From NCBI GenBank assembly GCA_947474225.1, contig CANJHS010000012.1, forward strand, positions 1-62,884: 62,884 nucleotides of DNA, written 5' to 3'. Position numbers and translations under genes: made by a program. Shown here piece after piece: positions 9,399 through 18,364 of the stretch. A model generated the notes under the pieces. That model made no database searches. It was not told the origin of the DNA and worked only from the letters and a program-made list of their open reading frames with translations. Numbering within the stretch: the stretch's first letter is position 1; each line of letters starts with the position of its first letter. This DNA is from Roseiflexaceae bacterium. Lineage in GTDB: Bacteria > Chloroflexota > Chloroflexia > Chloroflexales > Roseiflexaceae.

Positions 9399-9727
9399 AT
9401 TGATTTGGTGCCTTACACGTTGATACTATAGCATGTCGTAAAAATAAGTGAAGATAATTGGACTCAAATCGTATACGGAATTTGAAATGAATTTTTTCAA
9501 TCCATACCAGATATCTGCAATATTTCGCGCTTGGGTGCTGAGGCATTGGTTCGCTTCGACAGAGGCTAGTCGTCAGAAAGATGAGCCCACGCATAATGTT
9601 TCCTATTTGAGAATGAACGGGGGGCTAGTAATACATTCTGTCAGCTTGCATTGTAAAAGAAGCGAGGCGCACAAATCTCGATTTGAATAGAGTGACAAGC
9701 TGGCTATATTTAATGCGAATTATGTAT
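9399..9727. other. Intergenic stretch without gene
   Basis: The left part (to about 9480) is the upstream region of the decayed RCC1 copy and is still similar to the sequence upstream of the intact gene. The rest is AT-rich and holds no supported gene or strong hairpin. Confidence 0.5.
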
Positions 9728-9756
9728 TTGACATGCATTAGATATTCATCTATAAT
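9728..9756 (+). promoter_or_regulatory. Perfect consensus sigma-70 promoter
   Basis: TTGACA (9728-9733), exactly 17 bases, then TATAAT (9751-9756). Every base matches the sigma-70 consensus. Transcription should start near 9763, giving a leader of about 165 bases before the gene at 9928. Confidence 0.88.
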
Positions 9757-9762
9757 CTGTTT

Positions 9763-9927
9763 AGTCCTAACCGTATGTGGCTTCAAATGAATCGTATATT
9801 GTGAAAATGACGAAAGAGCATTTGCACAGTTACAATTCAAGAGAAAACTCAGGTTGGTTGTTTGCGCATAGCGTTGCGGGTTGCACGCAAATGAGCACAC
9901 GTTAGTAGAAGATTTGGAAGGATTGCT
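9763..9927 (+). other. Long 5' leader of GDSL-like gene
   Basis: This is the expected untranslated leader between the consensus promoter and the ATG at 9928. Near its end TTTGCG and CGCAAA arms (about 9859-9890) enclose two TTGC repeats, so some folding is likely. No known riboswitch class is recognisable by eye. The ribosome-binding site GGAAGGA precedes the ATG. Confidence 0.4.
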
Positions 9928-10575
9928 ATGAAGATTTTCCTCTTCGGCGACTCGCTGTTCGACAATGGTGCGTACGTTGGTAACGGCCCAACTGTAACCG
10001 CTTCACTCGAAGCAATGTGGTCGGCAGGCGTCGAGCGTGTTGCACGTGATGCACACGTCATTTCGAGCATCCCATACCAGTGGGAGGAAGCTCGCCGCAT
10101 CGGTCTGAACCCAGCTCACGACGCAGTCGTAGTTAGCGTTTCGGGCAAGGACTACCTAAACCGTTTGCATCTTTGGATGGAGCCATGCCCAACCATTGCT
10201 GACGGTCTGTTGCAGATTCACGAGATTCTCTCGTCATTCTACGCAACCTACACCGCGATGGTCGACGAGATGGTTGCGCGTGGTTGCCGCCACTTGGTTC
10301 TGACCACCATCTACCCAGTGTTCGACATGCAGCGCATCGAATACATGGTTACCTCCGTCCCAACCCGTGTCTCCAAGACCTGGGCTGTGACCTCTCCGAT
10401 CATCAACTTGATGAACTCACACATCCGTGCAGAGGCCAAGCGTGTCGGGGCCAAGGTTGTTGACCTGTACCATAGCGACATCGAGCCAAACGACATCGTT
10501 TTCGGAATCGAGCCAGGACCAACCGCCAGCCCGAAGATTGCCCAGGCAATCGTGAAGGTAATGCGCGTCTCCTAA
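9928..10575 (+). CDS. GDSL/SGNH-like protein, catalytic His absent
   Basis: A 215-residue protein starting MKIFLFGDSLFDNG. The FGDSL motif (residues 6-10) is block I of the SGNH hydrolase family (esterases and lipases), with the nucleophile Ser at 9. The other blocks are poor: VSVSGKDYL stands where G-x-N-D is usual, and near the C-terminus FGIEPGPTAS stands where DGIHP is usual, so the catalytic Asp and His appear replaced. There is no signal peptide, so it is probably cytoplasmic. Codons are strongly biased (Lys almost only AAG, Phe only TTC, mostly AAC, GAC and ACC), unlike its neighbours. Together with the perfect promoter and strong terminator this points to high expression. The gene stands alone. 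Its function is unknown; it may be a non-hydrolytic member of the family. Confidence 0.85.
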   Translation: MKIFLFGDSLFDNGAYVGNGPTVTASLEAMWSAGVERVARDAHVISSIPYQWEEARRIGLNPAHDAVVVSVSGKDYLNRLHLWMEPCPTIADGLLQIHEILSSFYATYTAMVDEMVARGCRHLVLTTIYPVFDMQRIEYMVTSVPTRVSKTWAVTSPIINLMNSHIRAEAKRVGAKVVDLYHSDIEPNDIVFGIEPGPTASPKIAQAIVKVMRVS

Positions 10576-10590
10576 GCAGTATCACACACC

Positions 10591-10626
10591 AGCGACCGCA
10601 CACGTTGTGTGCGGTCGCTTTTTTTG
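10591..10626 (+). terminator. Rho-independent terminator
   Basis: AGCGACCGCACAC (10591-10603) pairs with 10607-10619 across a 3-base loop and runs into T8. It lies 16 bases after the GDSL-like stop codon. Confidence 0.93.
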
Positions 10627-10713
10627 CATATCATTTGCGCAGCTGTCTTGCAGATATACAAACGCTAAGGTGCACAGCAGCATATGCTCACAGTGAGTTA
10701 ATAGGGGGCTGGG

Positions 10714-11667
10714 ATGTACCTGACTGGATTGCATCATGTGACTGCCGTGACACAAAATGCACTTAAGAATTTGGCATTCTATAGCCAAGTATTAGGGATG
10801 CGTTTGGTCAAAAAGACCGTCAATCAAGACGATGTATCGGCATATCATCTGTTTTACGCAGATGCGGTGGGGAGCGCAGGGACGGATCTCACCTTTTTTG
10901 AGTGGGCGCACATAGCTCCCCAACAGCCCGGGACCGGTGCGATTGATATGATTGCCTTGCGGGTCGCCGATCAAACAGCTATTGATTATTGGGTGGCTCG
11001 TTTTGATGCTACGGGTGTTGCCCACGACGAACCGTACTTGTGGATGGGAGATCGTCCCGCCGTTGCATTCCGCGATCCAGAGGGGCAACAATTGATGCTC
11101 ATCAGTGATTTCGGTAGCCCAGGAGGAATTCCTTGGGACAAAACCGATGTTCCTGCGGCACATGCAATCAAAGGATTGTTTGGGGTAGGCATCACCGTGC
11201 ATACGCGTGACCAAATGGAATTGTTGTATCGGGATGTCTTTGGTTTTGTGTTTCACCAAGCGATGCCGCACCCGCGTATGTCGGGCCGTGAATTGTTGCT
11301 CTTTTCTGCAGGTGAAATCGCTGGCGGGACACTGCTTGTACAGATTGCACCTGACCTCCCACCGAGTCGATTAGGAGCAGGCGGTGTGCACCACATTGCA
11401 TTTCGGGTTCCTGATGTGGATGTTGCGGCGCTATGGATAGAACGCCTACGCTCGGTCGGATTGCAGCCGACCTCCATTATTGATAGGTTCTATTTTCAGT
11501 CGGTCTATACGCGGGTGCCTGGCAATATTTTGATTGAAATAGCGACGGATGGGCCGGGATTTGCGCAGGATGAGTCGCTCGAGACGATGGGACAGCGTCT
11601 CTCGCTACCGCCGTTCCTCGAGGGACGCCGGCGCCAAATAGAAGCTGGACTTCGTCATCTTCCGTGA
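10714..11667 (+). CDS. VOC-family ring-cleaving dioxygenase-like protein
   Basis: A 317-residue protein with two vicinal-oxygen-chelate modules, each starting with a His-rich strand: LHHVTAV at residues 6-12 and VHHIAFRV at about 223-230. The expected third metal ligand is the Glu in ILIEIATDGPG (about 272). The overall form matches the MhqO/YkcA-type group of glyoxalase/dioxygenase proteins, which act on hydroquinone-like aromatic substrates with a divalent metal in the cytoplasm. The length is normal for that group. It stands alone between the GDSL terminator and the glycosyltransferase promoter. The exact substrate cannot be told from sequence. Confidence 0.88.
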   Translation: MYLTGLHHVTAVTQNALKNLAFYSQVLGMRLVKKTVNQDDVSAYHLFYADAVGSAGTDLTFFEWAHIAPQQPGTGAIDMIALRVADQTAIDYWVARFDATGVAHDEPYLWMGDRPAVAFRDPEGQQLMLISDFGSPGGIPWDKTDVPAAHAIKGLFGVGITVHTRDQMELLYRDVFGFVFHQAMPHPRMSGRELLLFSAGEIAGGTLLVQIAPDLPPSRLGAGGVHHIAFRVPDVDVAALWIERLRSVGLQPTSIIDRFYFQSVYTRVPGNILIEIATDGPGFAQDESLETMGQRLSLPPFLEGRRRQIEAGLRHLP

Positions 11668-11673
11668 TTGCCA

Positions 11674-11682
11674 TGGTATGAT
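11674..11682 (+). promoter_or_regulatory. Extended -10 promoter
   Basis: TGGTATGAT: an extended -10 (TGn plus TATGAT at 11677-11682), about 30 bases before the glycosyltransferase start. There is no good -35. The same TGG-TATA-type element recurs at 38147, 38735 and 57993. Confidence 0.45.
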
Positions 11683-11713
11683 ATGGGCATTGCAATAGAA
11701 AAGGATAGACTTG

Positions 11714-12646
11714 ATGGAGCAGACTCCGATGTATTCGGTGATTATTCCCGTCTACAACAGTGCTCGCATTGTAGACAAAGTCGTCGAACGTACGATGGCA
11801 TTTTTTGTGGCAAACGCATGGACATACGAAATTATTCTCATAAACGACGGGAGTCGTGATGCAAGCTGGTCAGTCATTGCCGATTTAGCTCGGCATAATG
11901 AACCCGTTATTGCAATTAATTTGCTCCGTAATTATGGTCAACATAATGCGGTTTTTGCAGGTCTGCATCAGAGTCGTGGTTCGTACGTTATCACCATTGA
12001 TGACGACCTTCAAAATCCACCTGAAGAAATCATCCACTTGGTGAAGGCTGCCGTAGAGGGCAAGCATGATGTGGTCTTCGGCAAATTTCAACAAAAGAAG
12101 CATTCATTGGGGCGACGCATTGGGAGCGGAATCATCCGGATGATGAATAACCGCATTTTTCTGTGCCCGGCCGAGATAACCCCGAGTAATTTTCGTTTGA
12201 TGCGACGTGATGTGATTACACGGATGCTCGATTACAAAACAGCGTACCCGTATACCACCGGCCTTGCGTTGATGTTTGCGCACTCCGTCGGTAATGCGTC
12301 GGTACAGCACCTCGAACGTGCGGAGGGCAAGAGTAACTACAATATATACAAAATACTGAGTTTGGTATTGCGCATTCTCTTTAATTATTCGATATGGCCG
12401 TTGCGCGTCGTGACAATTACGGGTTTTTTAATATCGACGGTAAGTTTCCTCATCGGACTTATCGTGATAGTGCGCAAATTCTTGGATAGTATTCAAATCG
12501 AAGGGTGGACCGGGATTATCGTGATGTTGGCAGTCTTGAATGGGCTTATCATCCTGATGCTGGGTATGCTAGGTGAATATGTGATTCGGATTCTGCAACA
12601 TTTGAATTCCCGGGAGACCTATTACATCAAAGAGATAATTGAATGA
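11714..12646 (+). CDS. Family 2 glycosyltransferase, membrane-anchored
   Basis: A 310-residue DPM1/ArnC-like GT2 enzyme that transfers a sugar, typically to polyprenyl phosphate, at the cytoplasmic face of the membrane. The N-terminal GT-A domain shows YSVIIPVYNSA, NDGSRD (nucleotide binding) and the metal-binding acidic IDDDLQNPPEE motif at about 95. Two hydrophobic segments near the C-terminus (about 225-250 and 270-292) fit the usual two-helix anchor of this family. I took ATG 11714; an in-frame TTG lies directly before it, and AAGGATAG is the likely ribosome-binding site. Its stop overlaps the sulfotransferase start by 4 bases (ATGA), so the two are coupled and probably modify the same glycolipid or polysaccharide. 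Confidence 0.9.
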   Translation: MEQTPMYSVIIPVYNSARIVDKVVERTMAFFVANAWTYEIILINDGSRDASWSVIADLARHNEPVIAINLLRNYGQHNAVFAGLHQSRGSYVITIDDDLQNPPEEIIHLVKAAVEGKHDVVFGKFQQKKHSLGRRIGSGIIRMMNNRIFLCPAEITPSNFRLMRRDVITRMLDYKTAYPYTTGLALMFAHSVGNASVQHLERAEGKSNYNIYKILSLVLRILFNYSIWPLRVVTITGFLISTVSFLIGLIVIVRKFLDSIQIEGWTGIIVMLAVLNGLIILMLGMLGEYVIRILQHLNSRETYYIKEIIE

Positions 12647-13395
12647 CCAAGCGACACTTTTTTATTGGTGGTGCGCAACGGTCGGGTACTACTTATGCAT
12701 ACCATTTGTGTGCGGGTCATCCCGAAATCGAAATGGCATTACCGGTTCGACCAGAGCCAAAGTTTTTTCTCAATGCTGATTTATATGAAAAGGGGTATGC
12801 ATATTATCAAGCCACGTATTTTGGAAAGAAGCCACATGCGCGTGTCTGTGGTGAGAAAAGTACGAGTTATATCGAACGTGAATCTGTAGCACGGGAAATT
12901 GCGGGAATGATTCCCGATGCACAAATCGTTTTTGTGTTGCGCAATCCCATTGATCGTGCCATTTCGAACTATCGTTTTAGTGTCTTGCATGGCGCAGAGC
13001 ATGAATCGATGGAAGTCGCGTTCCTCCACGAAGCGGAGCGCATCGAGCAGTATGACAGGCAGCGATTTTCCGTGTCGCCATACGCCTATTTGCGCCGCGG
13101 GAGATATATTGAATATATCGAGATGTATGAACGGTATTTTCGACCAGAACAGATACACATTCTGATTTATGAACAGATGGTCGCCCAAGAAGCATCGGTG
13201 CAGGGATTATATCGCTTCCTCGGTGTGGATACGGAATATCGTTCCCCGTCGCGTGGTGAGGTCATCAATGCAAACAGTGAGCAGGTCAGCGAGCCGCTGC
13301 GTGCCGATATCCGTGAGCAACTCAACGAACAATTTGCCCCATATACGGCACGTTTGCGTGCGCATACGGGGCTCGAAATAGCCGAATGGAAGTAA
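12643..13395 (+). CDS. PAPS-dependent sulfotransferase
   Basis: A 250-residue sulfotransferase. The 5'-phosphosulfate loop reads GGAQRSGTT at residues 9-17, and the 3'-phosphate-binding motif reads VLRNPIDRAISNYRFS at about 105-120. It moves sulfate from PAPS to a hydroxyl or amino group of a carbohydrate or other acceptor. There is no signal peptide or membrane segment, so it is cytoplasmic, like heparan-type bacterial homologues. Coupling to the preceding glycosyltransferase suggests a sulfated glycan or glycolipid as product. No PAPS-synthesis gene is in the window. It ends 7 bases from the convergent inositol operon, with no clear terminator between. Confidence 0.92.
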   Translation: MTKRHFFIGGAQRSGTTYAYHLCAGHPEIEMALPVRPEPKFFLNADLYEKGYAYYQATYFGKKPHARVCGEKSTSYIERESVAREIAGMIPDAQIVFVLRNPIDRAISNYRFSVLHGAEHESMEVAFLHEAERIEQYDRQRFSVSPYAYLRRGRYIEYIEMYERYFRPEQIHILIYEQMVAQEASVQGLYRFLGVDTEYRSPSRGEVINANSEQVSEPLRADIREQLNEQFAPYTARLRAHTGLEIAEWK

Positions 13396-13401
13396 GCACG
13401 T

Positions 13402-14412
13402 TCAATCATTCGGAATGGTGACAACCCTGCCTTCGCGCAGACTTGTGGTTGCCGCCAATGCGACACGGAGGCTCGCCATTGCATCAGCAATGTCGGGCTT
13501 CGGTAGTTTTTGGGTACGAATACAGGCAAAAAAATACTCGAGTTCAGTAACATAGGCATCGACAAAGCGATTGGCAAATGACTGATCGGGAACACGTGCG
13601 GGTGCGCCGTCACCATCGCTTGGCATGGCACCGGGTGCCGCGACGAATGCACGTGCCATAGAGCCTGATATCTCGGTGCGAATGTCGTAGCCCCACGCAG
13701 TGCGCCGCCCGCCCTCGATAACACCGAGTGCACCATTGGCAAATTTGATCATCACCATAATGGTATCAACGTCGCCAGCGTCGTGGAAGCCAGGATCGAC
13801 CAGCACCGAGCCCCAGCTATGGACGGAATCGATGGGTCCAACCAGATGCAAGGCCAAGTCGAAGTCGTGGATGAGCATATCGATACAGATTCCGCCGCTG
13901 GTCTTGATGAACGCCAGGTTCGGTGGTGCAGCGTCGATGCTGACTGCACGGAAGCGCTCAATTGCTCCGAGTTCGCCGGCGTCGATGCGCTGTTTGACCT
14001 CGGCATACCGTGCATCGAAGCGCCGCATATAGCCAATCATCACAGGTACCTTGTGTACTGCAGCGAGGTCACGTAGGGTGGTGGCATCGCTGAGCGTCAG
14101 TGCAACGGGTTTTTCACACCAGACCGGTTTGCCCGCGCGGATAGCCGCAGCAATCAATTCGGGGTGGGTCCCAGTGGGCGTCGCAATCATGACTACGTCG
14201 ACGTCAGGGGCATTGATTGCAGCCAGAGGATCGGCACTTGCACGTGTTGCGTTGACGATTGTTGCACCACGTTGGGCCGCCTCGAGGTGTGCATCGGCGA
14301 CAACGACCACATGTATCCCCGGGAATGTGGCGAGGTTAGTGAGATGCATGATACCGATGCGACCAGCGCCGAGAAAAGCAACGCGTATGGGTGTGTGTGC
14401 GCTGTATATCAT
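13402..14412 (-). CDS. Gfo/Idh/MocA dehydrogenase, inositol-type
   Basis: A 336-residue NAD(P)-dependent oxidoreductase. GAGRIG at about residues 15-20 binds the nucleotide, CEKPVAL near 95 carries the catalytic Lys, and GGICIDMLIHDFD near 170 carries the conserved Asp and His of inositol dehydrogenases. It is clearly related to the next gene upstream (14409-15425), which it overlaps by 4 bases, but is not a recent duplicate. As last gene of the inositol operon it probably oxidises another inositol isomer (for example scyllo- or D-chiro-inositol) or a keto-inositol. The particular substrate is an inference from context. Confidence 0.9.
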   Translation of the reverse strand: MIYSAHTPIRVAFLGAGRIGIMHLTNLATFPGIHVVVVADAHLEAAQRGATIVNATRASADPLAAINAPDVDVVMIATPTGTHPELIAAAIRAGKPVWCEKPVALTLSDATTLRDLAAVHKVPVMIGYMRRFDARYAEVKQRIDAGELGAIERFRAVSIDAAPPNLAFIKTSGGICIDMLIHDFDLALHLVGPIDSVHSWGSVLVDPGFHDAGDVDTIMVMIKFANGALGVIEGGRRTAWGYDIRTEISGSMARAFVAAPGAMPSDGDGAPARVPDQSFANRFVDAYVTELEYFFACIRTQKLPKPDIADAMASLRVALAATTSLREGRVVTIPND

Positions 14413-15425
14413 ACGAATTCTGCCAATCGTACAGGTCGGCGCTCGTCATAGCTGCGCCGCGCGGCGAGTCCTGCAATGAGTGCTTTGCGTGCATCATAGC
14501 CAGTTACCGCAGGAGGCGATTTTGTTGTCACTGCCAGGACGAACGATTCAATCTCGGCTGCGTATGCTTCGGCGTAGCGTTCCATAAAGAAATTGAGCGG
14601 GAGGTCGCGGCTGATGTTCGTGGCGGTGCTGAGGGTGGTATTGTTGGGGTAGTTGTTGGATGTTTCGATACTGCCGGCGCTGCCAAACACCTCTGCGCGT
14701 TGGTCATACCCATAGGCTGCTTGGCGACAGTTATCTATTGTCCCGATGGCCCCGTTTTCGAATCGAAGCAGCGTCACGTGTGTATCAATATCCCCGGCAG
14801 CGCCGATGGCCGAGTCAACCGTGATGCCCCCTTGGACATAGACTTCTTGGATGTCGCTGCCCATCAAAAATCGTGCGATATCCCAGTCATGGATCGACAT
14901 ATCGAGGAAGATGCCCCCCGAGACGCGTATGTAGCTCATCGGTGGCGGAGCGGGATCACGACTGACTATGTGGACTATTTTGGGCGTTCCAATGACGCCC
15001 TGGGCGACGGCTTGTTGCATGCGGACAAAGTTGGGGTCGAAGCGCCGGTTAAACCCTATCTGGAGGGTTACTCCCGCTGCCGCAACCGCGGCAATGGCGC
15101 TGTCGGTCTCGCCGAGGTCTAGTGCGATGGGTTTTTCGCAGAAGATGTGCTTCTTGGCTGCAGCGGCTGCCTTGATGTATGCAGCGTGTGTGTCGGTCGG
15201 GGTGCAGATCATCACCGCGTCGATGACAGGATCGGTGATGAGTGCTATGCAATCAGTAGTCGCCGTTGCAACGCCGAATCTGGCAGCTAAACTGGCAGCT
15301 GCATTGGGCATCGGGTCGGCGATGGCGACGAGCTGCGCCGAAGGGACACGCTGGACAATGGTGCGTGCGTGTACTTGGCCGATGCGACCGGCACCGATGA
15401 GCGCGATGCGAAGTTTGTTCGTCAT
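14409..15425 (-). CDS. iolG: myo-Inositol 2-dehydrogenase
   Basis: A 338-residue Gfo/Idh/MocA-family enzyme that oxidises myo-inositol to 2-keto-myo-inositol with NAD+, the first step of inositol catabolism. GAGRIGQVHA (about 11-20) is the Rossmann motif, FCEKPIALD (about 94-102) carries the catalytic Lys, and GGIFLDMSIHDWDIARF the substrate-binding Asp/His pair. It lies 4 bases after iolD and overlaps the next dehydrogenase by 4, as expected in one operon. Of the two dehydrogenases here this one looks closer to classical IolG, but the assignment between them is not certain. Confidence 0.88.
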   Translation of the reverse strand: MTNKLRIALIGAGRIGQVHARTIVQRVPSAQLVAIADPMPNAAASLAARFGVATATTDCIALITDPVIDAVMICTPTDTHAAYIKAAAAAKKHIFCEKPIALDLGETDSAIAAVAAAGVTLQIGFNRRFDPNFVRMQQAVAQGVIGTPKIVHIVSRDPAPPPMSYIRVSGGIFLDMSIHDWDIARFLMGSDIQEVYVQGGITVDSAIGAAGDIDTHVTLLRFENGAIGTIDNCRQAAYGYDQRAEVFGSAGSIETSNNYPNNTTLSTATNISRDLPLNFFMERYAEAYAAEIESFVLAVTTKSPPAVTGYDARKALIAGLAARRSYDERRPVRLAEFV

Positions 15426-15429
15426 TGAT

Positions 15430-17310
15430 TTATCCTAGGTAGTCACGTTCTTGGGAACGGTTGTGCTGCCATTCGGTCCGTTTTTGCTGCACTTCTGGGT
15501 TCGTACTTACCTCTGCTGGGGGAACGTCCCACCAACTATCATATCCTGGCACCCCGTGGTAGCGGTCATTGCGCACATAGACAACGGTGGTGGTGGTGTT
15601 TGCACGCGCTTGGGCTATGCCTGCGACAAACGAATCGTAATCGCTACATTCGATGACGGTAGCCCCAAGGCTGCGGGCGTTTTGGGCAAGATTAATGGGG
15701 AGGCGTACAACGTCGTTCCCGTCGGCATCTGAAGTGACACGATTGTCTTGTGTATATGCATAACGTGTACCAAAGCCCGATTGACCGAGCGAGCGACTTA
15801 ACCCGCCGATGCTTTTGTAGCCATCGTTATCCATCAGAATGACAATGAGCTTGCGATCTTCTTGGACCGCGGTGACGAGTTCCGACGACATCATCAGCCA
15901 ACTGCCATCGCCGACCATCACATACACCTCGCGCTCAGGTGCAGCCATTTTGATGCCCAAACCACCAGCGACCTCGTAGCCCATGCAGCTATTGCCGTAT
16001 TCGAGATGATAGTTCTTGGGGTGGCGGGCGCGCCACAGTTTGTGGAGGTCCCCGGGCAGGCTACCAGCGGCACAGACCATGATGGAATTGGGATCAGAGA
16101 GCTCATTGACCGCGCCAATGAGCTCTCCCTGGCTGGGCAATGGTTCTAGCCGGATGTCATAGATGCGTTGCACCTCTGCGTCCCAGGCGGAACTGCGGCG
16201 CTGCGCATCTGCGCGGTACGTGGGATTGACGGCGTAGCCGTGCAATGCACCGAGGAGTTCTTGGAGGCAGGCACGTGCGTCACCGACCAGCATGGTTGCG
16301 GCATGTTTGACGGCGTCGAGTTCGCAGACATTGATATTGATGAAGTGTACGTCGGGGCCTGCGAAAGCGGTTTTGGAGCTCGTCGTGAAGTCGCTGTAGC
16401 GTGTGCCAATGCCGATGACGAGATCTGCGTCACGTGCAATCTGATTGGCAGCGAAGGTGCCGGTGACACCGATTGCACCCAAATTGAGTGGATGGTCGTA
16501 GCTGAGCGACCCTTTGCCTGCCATCGTTTCGGCCACGGGGATGCCGGTGGCATCGACAAATGTCGCCAATAGTGCAGTCGCGTCGCTGTAGATGACCCCT
16601 CCACCTGCTACAATCAGCGGCCGTTGTGCGGTTTTGATGCGTGCAACGGCGCGGCGGATAGCATCTGCATCGGGACGTTGCCGGGCGATGTGCCAGACAC
16701 GTGGGGCAAATAGTGCCGACGGGAAGTCATAGGCTTCGGTTTGTACATCTTGGGGGAGTGCCAATGTGACTGCACCGGTGTCGCTTGGACTGGTCAACAC
16801 CCGCATCGCTTCGCGCAGTGCACTGCTCAGTTGGTCGGGACGATTAATGCGGTCCCAGTATTTGCTGACCGGTTTAAAGCAGTCGTTGACCGACACGTCG
16901 CGACTCTGTGCCCACTCTAGTTGTTGGAGAACAGGGTCGACGTTGCGGCGTGCAAAAATGTCGCCGGGCAACAACAGTACCGGGAGTCGATTGATGGTAG
17001 CGGTAGCAGCACCAGTGACCATATTGGTCGCTCCAGGTCCAATGGACGTCGTGCATGCCAGGGTTTGAAGCCGATTTGCCGTTTTGGCATAGGCAGTAGC
17101 TGCATGTACCATGGCTTGTTCGTTGCGCGCCTGATAGTAGCGCAGGGCGGGGACCTGCTGGAGTGCCTGACCCATCCCTGAGATGTTGCCGTGGCCAAAG
17201 ATGCCGAAGCATCCTGCGAAAAAGTTTTGCTGATGACCGTCGCGCTCGACATACTGCTGTGTCAAGAACGTCACGACTGCCTGCGCGACGGTGAGACGTG
17301 TGGTAGCCAT
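15430..17310 (-). CDS. iolD: 3D-trihydroxycyclohexane-dione hydrolase
   Basis: A 626-residue thiamine-diphosphate enzyme (acetolactate-synthase fold) that opens the ring of 3D-(3,5/4)-trihydroxycyclohexane-1,2-dione to 5-deoxy-glucuronate. The N-terminus TTRLTVAQAVVTFL matches the usual IolD start. GDGSWLMMSSE followed about 20 residues later by DNDGY is the TPP/Mg motif. I start at ATG 17310 because IolD proteins begin here. An in-frame ATG at 17328 has AAGGG about 10 bases upstream and is a real alternative. A longer frame running into iolC is not credible. The gap to iolC is about 31 bases. Confidence 0.93.
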   Translation of the reverse strand: MATTRLTVAQAVVTFLTQQYVERDGHQQNFFAGCFGIFGHGNISGMGQALQQVPALRYYQARNEQAMVHAATAYAKTANRLQTLACTTSIGPGATNMVTGAATATINRLPVLLLPGDIFARRNVDPVLQQLEWAQSRDVSVNDCFKPVSKYWDRINRPDQLSSALREAMRVLTSPSDTGAVTLALPQDVQTEAYDFPSALFAPRVWHIARQRPDADAIRRAVARIKTAQRPLIVAGGGVIYSDATALLATFVDATGIPVAETMAGKGSLSYDHPLNLGAIGVTGTFAANQIARDADLVIGIGTRYSDFTTSSKTAFAGPDVHFININVCELDAVKHAATMLVGDARACLQELLGALHGYAVNPTYRADAQRRSSAWDAEVQRIYDIRLEPLPSQGELIGAVNELSDPNSIMVCAAGSLPGDLHKLWRARHPKNYHLEYGNSCMGYEVAGGLGIKMAAPEREVYVMVGDGSWLMMSSELVTAVQEDRKLIVILMDNDGYKSIGGLSRSLGQSGFGTRYAYTQDNRVTSDADGNDVVRLPINLAQNARSLGATVIECSDYDSFVAGIAQARANTTTTVVYVRNDRYHGVPGYDSWWDVPPAEVSTNPEVQQKRTEWQHNRSQERDYLG

Positions 17311-17341
17311 GCTTTGCTCTTTTCTCATGAAAAAAAGACCC

Positions 17342-18361
17342 TTACAAATCGCCGTGCATTCCCACGAATTGTTCGATCTCTGCCATGGTCGGCATAAAGT
17401 TTGCACAGCCATGTTTGGTCACCACAATCGCACCGCAAGCGTTGCCCAAGCGGGCGGAGCGTTGCCAGCTCCAGCCTTTGGCGAGACCATGGATGACGCC
17501 TCCGGCGTATGCATCGCCTGCACCGAGGATGTTGTACACCTCGACGGGGAAGCCCGCCGCGTCGAGGCGATCAATACCGGCAGGAGTGACCACGTGGACG
17601 CGCGAGCCATCAGCGCCACGCTTTTGAAAGAGCACCTGGGGTCCCATGGCGAGAATAGTATCGATGGCACCGTCGACATCGCCGCTGACGCGTGCATCAG
17701 ATACCTGCGAGTGGGTGAGAGTGACGGTGTTGTTTTCGCCCATCATCATGGCGTTGATTTCGTCTTCGGTGCCCAACACAATGTCAATCGTGCGCAATAC
17801 CGAACGCAATGTGACGCCAAATGCACGGGCATCGTGCCACTGATCTGGCCGAAAGTCGATGTCGAGGACGACTTTGGTCCCGTGCCGCTGGGCGTATTCA
17901 CATGCAAAGAGTGTTGCGCTACGAGAAGGCTCTTTGCAAAAACCCGTCCCGCTGACGAGGAGATATGCTGCATCGGCAATAGGACTTGCCAAGACGTCGT
18001 CGATAGTGAGTTCGATGTCGGCACAATTGTCGCGATAGTATGTCAGTGGGAACTTGTTGGGAGGTTCGATACCTAACACGACTGCACTGGAGCGATGTCC
18101 CGGTTTGCGCGGCGTATATCGTGTCTCGATGCCTTCTTTGTTGCAGAAATTCAGGATGAAGTCGCCCACTTGGTCTGCTCCGACAGCAGTAAGCAGTGCC
18201 GTATGCGAGCCGAGCCGCTGAGCGGCAACGCTGATGTTGGTTGGGCATCCACCGACATAGGCGGCAAAGCTATTGATATCGATAAATGCTGCGCCGACAT
18301 CGTTGGCATACAAATCGATAGAAGACCTTCCCATCGACAAGACATCATAGCTACGTGGCAT
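17342..18361 (-). CDS. iolC: 5-Dehydro-2-deoxygluconokinase
   Basis: A 339-residue PfkB-family sugar kinase that phosphorylates 2-deoxy-5-keto-gluconate with ATP in inositol breakdown. GGCPTNISVAAQRLG (about 37-51) is the N-terminal PfkB signature, and NILGAGDAYAGG near 295 holds the catalytic Asp and anion hole. The start MPRSYDVLSMGRSSIDLY matches IolC proteins well. It is tightly packed after iolB, with 3 bases between. Confidence 0.94.
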   Translation of the reverse strand: MPRSYDVLSMGRSSIDLYANDVGAAFIDINSFAAYVGGCPTNISVAAQRLGSHTALLTAVGADQVGDFILNFCNKEGIETRYTPRKPGHRSSAVVLGIEPPNKFPLTYYRDNCADIELTIDDVLASPIADAAYLLVSGTGFCKEPSRSATLFACEYAQRHGTKVVLDIDFRPDQWHDARAFGVTLRSVLRTIDIVLGTEDEINAMMMGENNTVTLTHSQVSDARVSGDVDGAIDTILAMGPQVLFQKRGADGSRVHVVTPAGIDRLDAAGFPVEVYNILGAGDAYAGGVIHGLAKGWSWQRSARLGNACGAIVVTKHGCANFMPTMAEIEQFVGMHGDL

Positions 18362-18364
18362 CAG

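Noticed and set aside
17311-17412. Longer start of iolD
   Set aside because: It would overlap iolC and does not match known IolD N-termini; ATG 17310 or 17328 is used.
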